Shown: one piece after another, positions 8,936 to 18,414 of the stretch
Layout of the letters: each line of letters opens with the position of its first letter
Numbering within the stretch: position 1 is the first letter of the stretch
Assembly: GCA_963770995.1 (NCBI GenBank)
Contig: CAVYRS010000004.1
Span: 663,055-727,054 of the forward strand
Source of the DNA: CAVSWN01 sp963770995
GTDB taxonomy: Bacteria; Acidobacteriota; Vicinamibacteria; Vicinamibacterales; CAVVIG01
Direction: 5' to 3'
Length of the DNA: 64,000 bases
Notes under the pieces: generated by a model
Databases searched by the model: none
Told to the model about the DNA's origin: nothing
Seen by the model: only the letters and a program-made list of their open reading frames with translations
Position numbers and translations under genes: made by a program

Positions 8936-10139
8936 GGCTGAAGCTTATATCGTGGCTGCCGCGCGCACGGCAGGGGGCAGGCGCGGCGGGCGGCTTTCGG
9001 GCTGGCATCCGGCGGACCTGGCCGCACAGGTCATCGACGCACTGCTCGAGCGCACCAACGCCGACCCGGCGCTGGTGGACGACGTGATCATGGGCTGCGT
9101 GCTGCAGGCCGGAGAGCAGAGCGGCTGCATCGGCCGCATGGCGGTGCTCGCCTCGAAGCTGCCGAAGGCGGTGCCGGGAGTGACCATCGACCGGCAATGC
9201 GGCTCGTCGCAGCAGGCGCTGCACTTTGCCGCCCAGGCGGTGATGTCCGGCACGATGGACTGCGTCATCGCCGCGGGCGTGGAAAGCATGTCGCGCATTC
9301 CGATGACGGCGTTGTCGGGGATCTACAAGGACGCCGGGTTGGGCCACTACATGAGCCCGACGATCCGGGCGCGCTATCCCGGGCCCGAGTTCAGCCAGTT
9401 CATGGGCGCGGAGATGATGGCGGAGAAATACCAGCTCTCCAGGGACGCGCTCGACTGCTACTCGCTGCAAAGCCATCAGCGCGCGACGGCGGCCACGCTG
9501 GACGGAGGTTTCACGGCCGAGATCGTGCCGGTGGCGGTGCGCGTCGCCGGGAGTCCGTCCGATGTGATCGATGACGCTGATCGATGTCGCGATGCATGTC
9601 GCCGATGAAGGCATTCGCATGGACGCGACGCTCGAAGGCATCCGCGGCGTGAAGCTGCTGCGCGAAGGCGGCCGCATCACGGCCGCCAGCGCCAGCCAGA
9701 TCTGCGACGGCGCGAGCGGCTGTGGTCGTCGTCAACGATCGCGGCCTGAAGGCGATGGGCGTCACGACCGCTCGCGCGCATTCACCACATGACCGTGATC
9801 GGCGGCGACCCGGTGATCATGCTCGAAGCGCCGCTGCCCGCCACGCACCACGCGCTGAAGAAGGCGGGCATGACCGTCGACGACATCGATCTCTTCGAGG
9901 TGAACGAGGCGTTCGCCTCGGTCCCGCTGGCCTGGCTGCAGGACACCGGCGCCGACCCGGAGCGGCTGAACGTCAACGGCGGCGCGATCGCGCTGGGCCA
10001 CCCGCTCGGTGCGTCGGGCACCAGGCTGATGACGACGCTGGTGCATGCGCTGCAGGCCCGTGGCAAGCGCTACGGTCTACAGACGATGTGCGAAGGCGGC
10101 GGCCAGGCCAATGTGACGATTGTCGAGCGGCTGGTGTGA
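8934..10139 (+). pseudogene. Acetyl-CoA acetyltransferase (thiolase) with three frame shifts
   Basis: Thiolases condense or cleave acyl-CoA thioesters. The start is ATG at 8934 behind a perfect GGAGGAG at 8921-8927, which lies inside the SDR coding sequence. The nucleophile is in DRQCGSSQQALHFAAQA, the His in NGGAIALGHPLGASG and the second Cys in TMCEGGGQANV. The frame shifts near 9560, 9720 and 9785, each time in the same direction, so the last third returns to the starting frame. All active-site residues survive. The parts add up to a normal length of about 400 residues. It is a recent pseudogene or a gene hit by indel errors. Confidence 0.85.
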
Positions 10140-10152
10140 CGTAGCTGTGATG

Positions 10153-10362
10153 TCAGTGCGATTTTGATTCGGCGCGCGCAAGCCGCATCGTCAGCTCGTC
10201 CAAGTGCTGGATGATCGCCTTGAGGTCGACGATCGCCTCGACGGGAACGTTGAAGTCGAACGGATTGTCTGCAATGTCGGCGAGGTGCTCACGAGCCTGT
10301 ACAAGACGAGCAATGGGGTCAGACAGAATCCTCATAGACGGGCGAATCATATAGCAGAGCAC
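10153..10362 (-). CDS. Small hypothetical protein
   Basis: A 69-residue frame with plausible coding composition (REHLADIADNPFDFNVPVEA, then IQHLDELTMRLARAES). It looks mostly helical with acidic and leucine spacing. It lies convergent to the thiolase, 13 bp past its stop. I do not recognise the family. The N-terminal residues MLCYMIRPSM are doubtful and a later Met (MRILSD) may be the real start. Confidence 0.4.
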   Translation of the reverse strand: MLCYMIRPSMRILSDPIARLVQAREHLADIADNPFDFNVPVEAIVDLKAIIQHLDELTMRLARAESKSH

Positions 10363-10555
10363 GAACCGCGCTTGCTGGGTGGGATTCGTCGCGTCAACCG
10401 GCGATCACGAGGCGCGGAGCAGACGATCAGCACGGCCAAGTACGGTGTCACCGGCAGCGGCGCAAGGGCCGCGGGCTGGTCCAGCGTGCACCTTCGCGGC
10501 GTCAGGACGCGGTCAAAGGCCTTGTGCACATTTGAAGGATCGAGCCGCGTGTGGG

Positions 10556-10775
10556 CTTGATCCGATTCGGTGGACAGATTTCGTACCTTGGATGACGACG
10601 CTTCCGTGCGCCCACCACTGCGCCCACCAGCTGTGAGACGCCGTTAGATTTCCTGAGTGTTGTCGCGGCCCCAAGGAAACGGCCGCCCTCGTCTGGCGAT
10701 CGGCGTTTTCATCAATTCTGGCCAGAAATCGCATAGATGCCAGAATGTCGGGACGTTCCTCGATACTCTTGAATG
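10556..10775. repeat. Dispersed repeat copy A
   Basis: First of at least four related intergenic copies. It runs from GATTCGGTGGACAG, past the doubled GCGCCCACCA motif and TGAGACGCCGTTAGATTTCC, to the CAGAATGTCGGGACGTTCCT block. Copies B (23137), C (32379), D (57351, short) and E (13858, distal part) share these blocks in the same order. The copies diverge by base changes and small indels. The minus-strand reading (EERPDILASMRFLARID) is preserved between copies, so it may descend from a coding sequence. Confidence 0.8.
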
Positions 10776-10900
10776 GACCGTTCTTCTGACCTGCTATCGA
10801 TGTTTCGCCCGGCGGCGACGGCGTTTTGTCGGGAGGTCCTGGAATCAGTTCTGCTCGTGGTTTGGTGGCCGTTGTGCGACCGCGGTCTCTTGGATGCAAG

Positions 10901-10976
10901 TGGTCGGGAAGGCGGGTTTGAACCCGCGATCTCCCGGTCCCGAACCGGGCGCGATACCATGCTTCGCTACTTCCCG
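10901..10976 (-). tRNA. tRNA-Pro(CGG), possibly slightly degenerate
   Basis: The minus strand folds as a proline tRNA: acceptor CGGGAAG with CTTCCCG, D-stem GCGA/TCGC, anticodon arm CCCGG-TTCGGGA-CCGGG giving anticodon CGG, and an encoded CCA end at 10903-10901. One oddity: the T-arm GCGGG-TTCAAA-CCCGC has a six-base loop instead of seven. That could be a one-base deletion in a pseudo-tRNA or a sequence error. An attachment-like repeat with the same anticodon-arm sequence starts 43 bp to the right. Confidence 0.75.
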
Positions 10977-11018
10977 AAAATGACCTTTTGGGGCTTACCT
11001 TGGTCCCAGCCTGGTAAT

Positions 11019-11139
11019 CGGTCCCGAACCGAGCGCTCCCGTGAGTGTTTGTTAGGAATTCAGCCGACCCGGCGTGATTTTGGTAACTGGGGCGGCAACT
11101 GAAACGTCCTCGCCTGGTGACGACCTCCTTCCAGGCTTC
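11019..11139. repeat. 121-bp tRNA-Pro-linked direct repeat, copy 1 (attachment-site-like)
   Basis: Begins with CGGTCCCGAACCGAGCGCT, the anticodon arm of tRNA-Pro(CGG), and continues 102 bp into non-tRNA sequence. The same 121 bp recur at 44095-44215 with about five substitutions, in the same orientation. A tRNA-derived core followed by conserved flank is typical of the end of an integrative element. The minus strand reads AWKEVVTRRGRFSCRPSYQ with conservative changes between copies, which suggests the flank was coding. Confidence 0.8.
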
Positions 11140-11167
11140 AGTCAACGGACGCATCGATCAACGCCCT

Positions 11168-11671
11168 TTACACGTTCGCGAAGGCCGCGTGGTACTGGAT
11201 CGTGCCAGCCTTCCCATTCAGGGCGCCGGCCTCGAATTCGAGCGTCATGAACACGTCGTCGGGTACGTCGTACTCGGATCTGATGCCGAAGCGCGACGCC
11301 GGGACGAAGCCGAACCGAGGATAGTACGCGGGATGTCCCAGCACGAATACGGCGTCGCATCCGAGCTGCTTGCAGCGGTCGAGGCCGCCGCGTACGAGCG
11401 CGGAGCCGATCCCGCGGCGCTGTTCTGCGGGCAACACCGCCATCGGGGCAAGACCCATGATCTTGAGTTCGGCGTGGCCTAAGAGCGTCACCGGCGAAAA
11501 GCAGATGTGCCCGACGATCAATTCCGCATCCTCTGCGACCAGCGAGATGATCGGTTCCGCTTGCGCGCGCAGGGCATCAACGAGGGCCGCTTCGCTGCCG
11601 GACGCGAAGGCCGCTCTGTTGACGGCGTGAACCGCGGCGATGTCGGCCGGTTGCTCGCGTCGGATCCGCAT
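11168..11671 (-). CDS. GNAT-family N-acetyltransferase
   Basis: Predicted acyl-CoA-dependent acetyltransferase of the YhbS-like GNAT subgroup, 167 residues. It opens MRIRREQPADIAAVHAVNRA. The acetyl-CoA-binding motif A reads LAPMAVLPAEQRRGIGSALV (R-R-G-I-G), followed by VLGHPAYYPRFGFVPAS, a subgroup hallmark. The gene is intact. It stands alone between the tRNA-Pro repeat and the DUF2442 gene, and its substrate cannot be told from sequence. Confidence 0.88.
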   Translation of the reverse strand: MRIRREQPADIAAVHAVNRAAFASGSEAALVDALRAQAEPIISLVAEDAELIVGHICFSPVTLLGHAELKIMGLAPMAVLPAEQRRGIGSALVRGGLDRCKQLGCDAVFVLGHPAYYPRFGFVPASRFGIRSEYDVPDDVFMTLEFEAGALNGKAGTIQYHAAFANV

Positions 11672-11739
11672 GTCCGGTGTTCAGGGTTTGTGGGAGACAC
11701 TTCACGCGTCGAGTCAACTCGCGACAGGACGTGCGATCG

Positions 11740-12171
11740 CTATGCCGATAGCCGCTTCCGCGGACGCCCGCCCTTGGCGCCGTTGGCCTTTGCCGCAGCG
11801 GCCTTGGCTTTCGATCGCGTCCGCCCACCGCGCCGTCCCGTCGCTGCAGCGAACAAGCGACTGCCGAACGCACGCTCGACCAGACCCGGCACGTACACGT
11901 CCACATCGAGCGACGGCCAGGACAACGCGTCGCCAGCCGGAGAAACCACGATCGATTCGATGCTGGAGGTGGACGCCCGCTGCAATCCGGGAACAGCCTT
12001 CCGCGGAATCGCCATCGACCCGCCCCCACCAAACTTCAGATTGATAAGATCCCCGTTGGCGTCGTAGCGCGCCTCCACGACGGCGGAAGGATCGTGCGCC
12101 CGCGCTTTCCCTCGTGCACGCGCCCGCGTGTATCGTTCGCGATCCTTTGCGGTAAGGTCAGTGTCGGCCAT
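11740..12171 (-). CDS. DUF2442 protein, partner of DUF4160
   Basis: A 143-residue protein with a central DUF2442 domain (INLKFGGGGSMAIPRKAVPG, then SWPSLDVDVYVPGLVERAFG). The N-terminus is charged and the C-terminus is strongly basic and Ala/Lys-rich (RTRSKAKAAAAKANGAKG), which could bind nucleic acid. It overlaps the upstream DUF4160 gene by 14 bp and follows it in the same operon. Such two-gene DUF4160/DUF2442 units are widespread and look like toxin-antitoxin modules; that function is an inference, not established here. Confidence 0.75.
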   Translation of the reverse strand: MADTDLTAKDRERYTRARARGKARAHDPSAVVEARYDANGDLINLKFGGGGSMAIPRKAVPGLQRASTSSIESIVVSPAGDALSWPSLDVDVYVPGLVERAFGSRLFAAATGRRGGRTRSKAKAAAAKANGAKGGRPRKRLSA

Positions 12172-12397
12172 GAATCCTCGTCCACGCTTCCTTCAAATGT
12201 CTCGCATGTCGCGAGACAAGTCGCTCAGCTCGCTTCACGTCCCGGTCTGAAATGGTTCCAACGATCTCGGTCGCCGTTCCCGTCGCGAGTTCGATCCTCA
12301 CGATGGCGCCAGCCTTCGCGACGTGAACGTGCGCTGGAGGGTGATCGAAGGTGTAGATCCTCACCTCGAACCCGTCCTCTCGAAGAACCGTAGGCAT
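12158..12397 (-). CDS. DUF4160 protein
   Basis: A 79-residue DUF4160 protein with the hallmark MPTVLREDGFEVRIY followed by HPPAHVHVAKAG. The PPHVHV-like block is the conserved core. It is the first gene of a two-gene unit with DUF2442, overlapping it by 14 bp. The start follows the truncated IS110 transposase by about 20 bp. Function is unknown in the family; the tight coupling hints at complex formation with the DUF2442 partner. Confidence 0.78.
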   Translation of the reverse strand: MPTVLREDGFEVRIYTFDHPPAHVHVAKAGAIVRIELATGTATEIVGTISDRDVKRAERLVSRHARHLKEAWTRIHGRH

Positions 12398-12418
12398 GAT
12401 GATACCTAACGCCTTGGG

Positions 12419-12967
12419 TTATTGCAACGCTGACCCACAATTCAGCCCGCGGAGACATGCGCCCGCGTCCTGTCGCTGCAGGTCCTCGATGTCTTGCCCG
12501 GCGCCTACAGCGGCGACTCGCGAGCCGGCCAGCACGATCGCGTGCAGCGCATTCTGTACGCGCGTCCGCATCCGGACCCACTGATGGCGGTGCAGGAGTA
12601 AGGACCGGAGATCCCGGTCCTCCGTGGACGGCATCCAGATCGCCGGAAACCGATCCTCCGCCAGCAATTGCAGCAGCAGCGCCGCATCGCGGCGATCGTG
12701 TTTCTGCCGGCGCGTCTCTGCCTTCCGCATCGCCGTGGGATGTCCCACGCGACACTCGATCGCCAGCTCCTCCATCAGCCTGAGAAACCAGCCCATCGAG
12801 CCCGTCGCTTCGATCCCGACGACGACGGGTGCCGGAATCGAGGCGTAGAACGCGCGGACGACCCCACCCTCGTGCGTCAACGTCTTCTCGACGACTACAC
12901 CGGTGTCGCGATCCAACATCGCAATCGATTGCTGGCTCGCATGTACATCGCACCCGATCAATCTCAT
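12419..12967 (-). pseudogene. IS110-family transposase, C-terminal half missing
   Basis: The N-terminal DEDD domain is present: MRLIGCDVHASQQSIAMLD with the first catalytic Asp, GIEATGSMGWF with the Glu, and RRQKHDRRDA with the paired Asps. The frame ends soon after MRTRVQNALHAIVLAGSRV. The downstream Transposase_20 domain with the serine motif is absent, replaced by the DUF4160 gene. About 160 of the usual 340-400 residues remain. An upstream Met (MKEAEM) gives a start at 12982. Confidence 0.85.
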
Positions 12968-13051
12968 CTCGGCCTCCTTCAACCCGAGCGCTGCGACCGT
13001 GGACGCAGCACAGTCTACGCGGGTCGATTCGAGGTCGACGTCGTTATGACA

Positions 13052-13261
13052 TCAGTTTGAAATTGGCGGGCATTCATGACGGAAGTGATGCTCAACGCCT
13101 TCGCGGTTGAACGACTGTTCAGCGCGTCGCAAGATAACTGAGTAAACGACATCATGGCCGGCAATCTGCGCGGTCATAAATACTGCCCCTTCCGAAAGAT
13201 CGAGGTAGGTGAATTTCACGAGTCGACCGCCGGCAATCACCTTAGTCCATTCGTCTTCCAT
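13052..13261 (-). CDS. Small hypothetical protein
   Basis: A 69-residue frame starting MEDEWTKVIAGGRLVKFTYL and containing SEGAVFMTAQIAGHDVVYSV. It looks like a small beta-rich domain. It starts inside the last codons of the preceding coiled-coil frame (20 bp overlap), which suggests a translationally coupled pair. I do not recognise the family. Confidence 0.45.
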   Translation of the reverse strand: MEDEWTKVIAGGRLVKFTYLDLSEGAVFMTAQIAGHDVVYSVILRRAEQSFNREGVEHHFRHECPPISN

Positions 13262-13436
13262 GACCACGCCTTTTGGCCTGATTGACTCGCAGATCTTCGA
13301 TGAGTATGCGGATTGTCCGCAACTCTTCCTCGACCGTTCTTTGAAATTCTTCGGCCTGTTCGCGGAGCCGCTCGCAGCGCACAACCATGCGCTCTTGCTC
13401 AGAGGAGGGCGATGATTTCCTCGATGGCCCAGACAT
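13242..13436 (-). CDS. Small coiled-coil hypothetical protein
   Basis: A 64-residue frame rich in Glu, Arg and Leu (RCERLREQAEEFQRTVEEEL, then RTIRILIEDLRVNQAKRR), expected to form one helix. It overlaps the next small gene by 20 bp and its start overlaps the IS1-like remnant. Unrecognised; could be a regulatory or antitoxin-like peptide, but nothing proves it. Confidence 0.4.
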   Translation of the reverse strand: MSGPSRKSSPSSEQERMVVRCERLREQAEEFQRTVEEELRTIRILIEDLRVNQAKRRGHGRRMD

Positions 13437-13797
13437 GGTCAGAGATTCCGGCCTCCATTGCTGGCATCACGCGGAGCGCCTGATGCACTCGGCCGAAGTT
13501 GTAGAACATGAAGTATAGGGCAACCATCGCCGCGTGATTTTCGAGCATTTTCGAGAAGGCGTTCGTCAGCCTGGTAAACCGTCGCATCGACATCCGCATC
13601 GTGAGGTTCTAGCGTTCCGCGTAGCTCGTGGAGACGTGTTTTGGGTCGGGCGTTCCGGAGATCGTCTGCGGCGTGCAGCTGATACACTGCGCGGGGCTGT
13701 AGCGCGTCTGGCCTTCGGGATTCGAGCGGCAAACCTTCTGAAGCATCGAATAGTCGATGTCCTCGTTGAACGCGCTTTCAACGGCTTCCAGATACAA
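13399..13797 (-). pseudogene. IS1-like transposase, 5'-truncated with internal amber stop
   Basis: The C-terminal half of an IS1-type (InsB-like) transposase: LYLEAVESAFNEDIDYSML, PDPKHVSTSYAER, a TAG where the family has Gln, then NLTMRMSMRRFTRLTNAFSK and HYNF-like FMFYNFGRVHQALRV, ending EEIIALL. The N-terminal zinc-finger and HTH part is missing. Upstream it is joined to sequence related to the dispersed repeat (copy E). It is a dead remnant. Confidence 0.8.
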
Positions 13798-13857
13798 ACT
13801 CTGGCCGCCGCCCGCGAAGCCTTCGACAGGACGTCGACAAGAGCAAGCTTCCGAGAT

Positions 13858-13923
13858 TCCTCGATCTTTCTTTTGAGGATCGTCAGCGCAGTGTTTATCG
13901 GGGTGAACTCGAGGTGCGCCCAC
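13858..13923. repeat. Dispersed repeat copy E (distal part only)
   Basis: Shares the far end of the repeat: CTCGATCTTTCTTTTGAGGA, a GTCAGC.CA.TGTTTAT stretch, GGTGAACTCGAGGTGCGCCC. On the minus strand the reading LEFTPINTALTILKRKIEE is alignable with copy B and C readings. It is more diverged than the others and is fused to the IS1-like remnant. Confidence 0.55.
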
Positions 13924-13971
13924 CTCAAGCACACCCTGTCGTGCAACCCTCTGCGCGGGTTCGAGAGGCGG

Positions 13972-15481
13972 TCAGACGCGGGGAACTTCGAGGTGCGGCA
14001 TCGGGGCTGCGGCAAAGAGCCGGCGGCACGGACCCGCCATCCAGCGCGCGACACGAGCCGATCGTGTGCGTCGCGCGGAATCGGTCGCAATCCCGGTGTT
14101 GGCATACATCTGTCGATACAACTTTGAGCTGAGCACGAACGCGAGCCGGCCCTTCCACGTCCGGGCGACCCGCGATCGCCGCCAGACCCGTGGCAGGGCA
14201 TAGAAGTGGTCCCACACCGCCTGCGTGCGGCGCCGGATTTCGTCCGGCGACATCACGGGATGCGGTGCGTAGGCCTTCGGACGGTCCGCCTGCGGGATGA
14301 GCCAGTGCCGCGTGACGGGGATGCCGCTGACGGTCGCGGCGTCGCCACCCACCTCGCGTTCCCAGCGCTCGAAGTCGACGGTACCCGGATAGGGCGTCAG
14401 CATCACGAACTGCGCGAAGGTGATGCCCGCACGCTCCGCCAGGTCGGCGGTCGCCTTGAACGTCTCAGGACGGTCGCTCGGCAAGCCGAAAATGAACGAC
14501 CCCAAGCACATGAACGCCGTGCGATCGGAACGTCTGCAGGCGCTCGACGAGCGGTTCGCCCACCAGATTGAATCCCTTGTGCACGTCCTTCAACCCCTCC
14601 GGTGTGACCGCCTCCACGCCGACGAGCGCTCCGCGGATTCGCGCGCGCGCCATGGCCTGCAGGAACGCCGGATCTTCTGCGGCCTCCATGGTGATCTGGG
14701 TGAAGAACACCATATCGTCAGGGAGCTTTGCCAGTCCGTCCATCAGGGCGAAGCGCTCGGCGCGAACGGCTTCGAGCTCGCGCAGGTGCGACGGGTCGCT
14801 CCGGCGCGCGGCCTGGGCCAGGTCTGCAAGCGTCACAGGGTAAAAATTGTCGTCAGCGAGCGCGATGAACCGGAACCCTCGTCGTCGTAACTCCACCGCC
14901 TCGTGGATCACGGCATGGACGGCCGCTTGCCTCGGGGCCTGGCCATCGGTGCGCCACACCGAGCAGAACGAGCAATGCTTCGGGCACCCGCGCACCGTCT
15001 GGATCGATCCCCACATATACCGGTCTTTCGGCAGGAGATCCCACCGGGCGGTCTTGAACGTCTCGCCACCGATTCGTCCCGCTTCGTACATCTGACGCGG
15101 CGTTCCGGCGGCGCAGTCGTCGATGACGGTCGCCCAGATGACATCGCCGTCCCCGCGGACAACGGCGTGTGCGCCTCCGAGTGCATGGGCCTCGGCCGGA
15201 TAGAGCGTCGAGTGAATACCGCCGAAGACGACGTAGGCGCCGCGCGCACGCGCGAGCTGTCCGACTTCGTAGCCACGCAGCGCATTCCCGGTATGGATCC
15301 CGATACCGACGACATCGCCCGGAGCCAGCTGCGCGGCGTCAAAGGGATCCAGCGTTTCATCAGCGACGATCGGCTCGCCCCATCGTGAGGGCGTGGCGGC
15401 CGCGAGCACATACAGCCACCGCGGCGTAATCACCGCCGTGCCGAACGACACATGACTCGGGTTGACGAGGAACACACGCAT
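13972..15481 (-). pseudogene. B12-binding-domain radical SAM protein, one frame shift
   Basis: A radical SAM enzyme with an N-terminal cobalamin-binding-like domain. The start MRVFLVNPSHVSFG follows GGAGG eight bases upstream. The first 150 residues have the B12-domain pattern (DVVGIGIHTGNALRGYEVG, VVFGGIHSTLYPAEA). The 4Fe-4S cluster motif is RGCPKHCSFCSVW. Later come VGVEAVTPEGLKDVHKGFN and, after a shift near 14505, GSFIFGLPSDRPETFKATA. The two parts abut exactly in alignment, so only one base is wrong. Without the shift it would be about 500 residues. The substrate is unknown; related proteins modify lipids or natural products. Confidence 0.82.
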
Positions 15482-15530
15482 AGCGGAGCCTCCACGAGGA
15501 GTGCGACGGAGCCGCACGGTCTGACGAGGT

Positions 15531-16987
15531 TTAGAAAACGTTCGCGCCGGCTTTGCTGGCGCGTGTCACGAAACGGCCGATCGAGACGCCGGCACTCCGG
15601 GCGCGGGCGCCGGTCGCCGCAGCGGCGCGCGCGACATCGCTGGCGGCAGACGCCGTGGAGGTCCTGACGGCTTCCCAGGGGGCCGCGGCATGCGTTGGCG
15701 CCGACGCGATGGCAGCCGGTTGCGATGAGGGCAGCGACACGGCGAGCACGGGCGCGTTGGCATCCGCCGCAATGATGCGGCTGTCGAGTGGCGCCGTCGG
15801 GGGTGCGTCCAGTGTCGTGCCCTCGAATGGGTGAACTGCCGCTTCCGGCGGGTCGGACTGTGTCGGACGCTTCAACACGCGTGAGCGTGCGGCGTGGCGG
15901 CCGCTTGAGCGCCCCCGCGGCGGCGTTCACGTTCGTGCGGGGTGCCGGCTCCGGCGCGCGGCGCACGTCGATGGCCGGCGCGACGGCGGCGGCCGGGGCG
16001 TTGACGGCAGCCGTCTCGAGGAAGATCACGACGGGGGCCACCTGCGTCGACATGACGACGGCGAGCGCCAGAGCCGTCACGCTCACGAGGCTCGTCGCCC
16101 TCGCGAGTCGCGCGCCCCGGTCGCGCCTGGGATCGAGCAGACGGCCGACGCGCACCCGTAAGGCCGACGCCGTCGTCGTCGCGGTCGGCACGCCGGCGGC
16201 GAACTCGACCCCACCCGCCTCCGGATTCGACGCCGCAGCCACGGCGAGCAGGGAGGAGGCGTAGCGGCGCGTGGCCCCGGTGCGCGACACGACGCGATCG
16301 TCGCACGCGGCCTCGCGGTCGACATCCAGCCGTCGCGCGAGGAATCGCACGGCCGGGTGCAGTCCCGCGAGGCTGCCGACGACGGCCAGCAGCAGCTGCG
16401 ACCAGTCGTCGTAGCGATCGAGATGCGCCTGCTCGTGCATCACGATCTCGTCCAGCGATTCGTCGCTGAGCGCGTCGGCCACAGAGCGCGAGACGAGGAT
16501 GACGGGCCGGCCGAGTCCGAGCGCGCACGCTCCAGTCATGCCGTCGGAGGTTCGAAGTTCGGCTGCCCGGTGGCCGCCGTCGCGAGCCGCGACCCACAGC
16601 GGCAGGCGCGCTTCGCGCGAACGGTCGAATGGCGAGGAGGCGCGCTTCAGCCGCCCGAGGGCACGGCAGCTCCTCGCGATCCGCAGCACGCCGACGGCGG
16701 CGGTCATCGCCCAGATGGCGGCCGCGCAGGCCACGACGCCGTCAGGGATCGCCGGCAGCATCAGCGCACCGGCGGCATCGAGGGGCTGTCAGGTCGGGCG
16801 CCGATGGCGTACCCGTCGTGATCGCCGCGAGTCCGTGAGCGACCGGAATGGCCAGCACGGCGGCGAGCGCGAGCCACCAGACGGCATGACGAGTCGCGGC
16901 GTTGAGCCGCGGCATGGCCCGAACCGCCGCTGCGGTGATCCAGGCGATTGCCAGTCCCTGCCACAGCCAGGTCACGATGAGGGTCAT
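15531..16987 (-). pseudogene. M56-family BlaR1-type membrane metallopeptidase, frame-shifted
   Basis: A sensor protease of the BlaR1/MecR1 type that would cleave its partner repressor. The start MTLIVTWLWQGLAIAWITAA opens transmembrane segments and overlaps the blaI stop codon. After a shift near 16780 the frame continues with the zinc motif HEQAHLDRYDDW (HExxH) and REAACDDRVV. A second shift near 15870 moves into the Ala/Pro-rich tail that ends SKAGANVF at 15531. The tail lacks a penicillin-binding sensor domain, as in many non-beta-lactam M56 proteins. The signal sensed is unknown. Confidence 0.8.
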
Positions 16988-17404
16988 CGCCGGCGTCTCC
17001 TCTTGCGCGTGGCGTCGCCGGTATCCGGCGGCGCGTGTTCGATCAGCTCGCGCACGCGGCGGAGCTCGTCGGCATCCGTTCGCTCGTGTCCGAGCAGGTC
17101 GAGCACCAGCAGACGAGGCGAGTCGTCGAAGAACCGGTTCAGAACCTGCGACAGCGCGCTATGGCGCGCCTCGCTCTGATCGACGACCGGTCAGGTACGC
17201 AAACGCACGCCCGTCCTTCTCGTGCGTGACATAGCCCTTCCGCTCGAGGATGCCGAGGGTCGTGAGCACGGTGTTATACGCGGGTGTGTGCGTGCCGGCG
17301 AGACGCTCGACCACGTCCCCGACGGTTGCGCGCTTGCGTTCCCAGAGCACTCGCATGACGCGCAGTTCGGCGTCCGTGAGCCCCGGCGACGGTGGTCTGG
17401 CCAT
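16984..17404 (-). pseudogene. blaI: BlaI/MecI/CopY-type repressor, frame-shifted
   Basis: A winged-helix repressor. The N-terminal DNA-binding half is clear (LTDAELRVMRVLWERKRATV, then PAYNTVLTTLGILERKGYVT). After FAYLT the frame breaks; the dimerisation half is in another frame (HSALSQVLNRFFDDSPRLLV) and, after a second break, ends DADELRRVRELIEHAPPD. Its stop overlaps the start of the M56 gene, the usual blaI-blaR1 operon layout. Upstream at about 17430-17490 two AATTNTTTA-like stretches (CTAATTCTTTAGGAG and CTAATTGTTTAAGAATTAG) could be the autoregulatory operator. Confidence 0.8.
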
Positions 17405-17426
17405 GGCATGTTCCCCTGAGCACCTA

Positions 17427-17496
17427 ATTCTTTAGGAGCACGGAAGCAGCCTACCGCGATCGTCCCGACCTGTCAACTAATTGTTTAAGAATTAGC
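17427..17496. promoter_or_regulatory. Candidate BlaI-type operator/promoter
   Basis: In an otherwise GC-rich region, CTAATTCTTTAG (from about 17427) and the near-palindrome CTAATTGTTTAAGAATTAG (from about 17477) flank the blaI promoter position. BlaI-family repressors bind AT-rich dyads just upstream of their own genes. Assignment rests on position and dyad symmetry only. Confidence 0.5.
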
Positions 17497-17747
17497 CGGC
17501 GCGACCGCCGCCGCCGCGCTCGGTTCGACAGCTGCGGCGAGGCGAAGATGGCGTTGTTCGATTACATCGCGGCGTTCGATAACCAGCGCCGCCGGCAAAC
17601 GACGCTCGGACAAATCAGTCCGGCCGCCCCGCTATTCCCGTCGGGCCGATTCGCAGCCGCCGGCATCTACGTCTCTCGCGAGGCGAAGCCGAAAATCCGA
17701 CCGCGTGCGAAATGTGCGTGGCCGAAGGGTATAGAGTGGATGAACTG

Positions 17748-18414
17748 ATGGCCCGTCAGTCCCGAAGAATCCTGCTCAGCGCCTTGGATCGGATGGTCTA
17801 CAGCTCTGCTAATTACTGGGTGGTAATGCTGAGCGACCTGGCCGCGGCGCTGGCATTTCTGGCCCTCGGGCTCAACCGATTCTCCGGCCCGTGGCTCGTG
17901 GCCGGCGGCGTCGCTTTCGTGGGGCTCATGTCCTATGGATTGCTCGAGTACGTCGTGCATCGGTGGGTCCTGCACGGCCCACCTTCTCTGGCGAGGCGCG
18001 GTCACGCCCAACACCACGCAGAGCCCAGAGCGCTCATCAGCACGCCACTCTTCGTCATCACGATCGGGGCGCTGGCCATCTGGGGGCTGCTCGGGCTCGT
18101 GTTTCCGGCCGGGCTCGCCCCCCTTCTGGTCTTCGGGCTGTATGCCGGATACAACTATTTCGCCCTCGTGCACCACTGGCAACACCATCGCGGCCACGAC
18201 GCTCGCGCGCGTCGCCTACTTGGGACGTCTCGAGCGACTCCATCACCTCCATCACCATCGACAGGTCGTGAACTTCGGCATCAGCACCACGATCTGGGAC
18301 CGCCTGTTCGGCACGTTCCAGCCGACGAATGAGCCAGCGACGGACTATGTCTTCTGGAGCACGATCAGATCGTACTGGATGAAGCTGACCTGCAAGCCGA
18401 GCGCGACGAGCTGA
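17748..18414 (+). pseudogene. Sterol desaturase/fatty acid hydroxylase-like membrane protein, one frame shift
   Basis: An integral-membrane di-iron enzyme. Hydrophobic segments (VVMLSDLAAALAFLALGL, LISTPLFVITIGALAIWGLL) surround the histidine boxes: EYVVHRWVLHG, GHAQHHAEP, LVHHWQHH and, after a shift near 18195, LERLHHLHHHRQVVNFGIST followed by TIWDRLFGTFQP. All iron ligands are present once the shift is repaired. The start at 17748 (MARQSRR) is preferred; 17712 is possible. Its 3' end overlaps the convergent methyltransferase by about 70 bp. A lipid hydroxylase role is likely; the substrate is unknown. Confidence 0.78.

Noticed and set aside
10513..11154. A 213-codon minus-strand open frame over the tRNA-Pro and repeats
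   Set aside because: It reads through a folded tRNA and two unrelated repeats. No domain is seen across it. The openness is a GC-rich artefact, although short parts may descend from coding DNA.
15430..15530. Extension of the M56 frame into the radical SAM start
   Set aside because: After the shift near 15870 this frame is out of register with the tail. The in-register frame stops at 15531.
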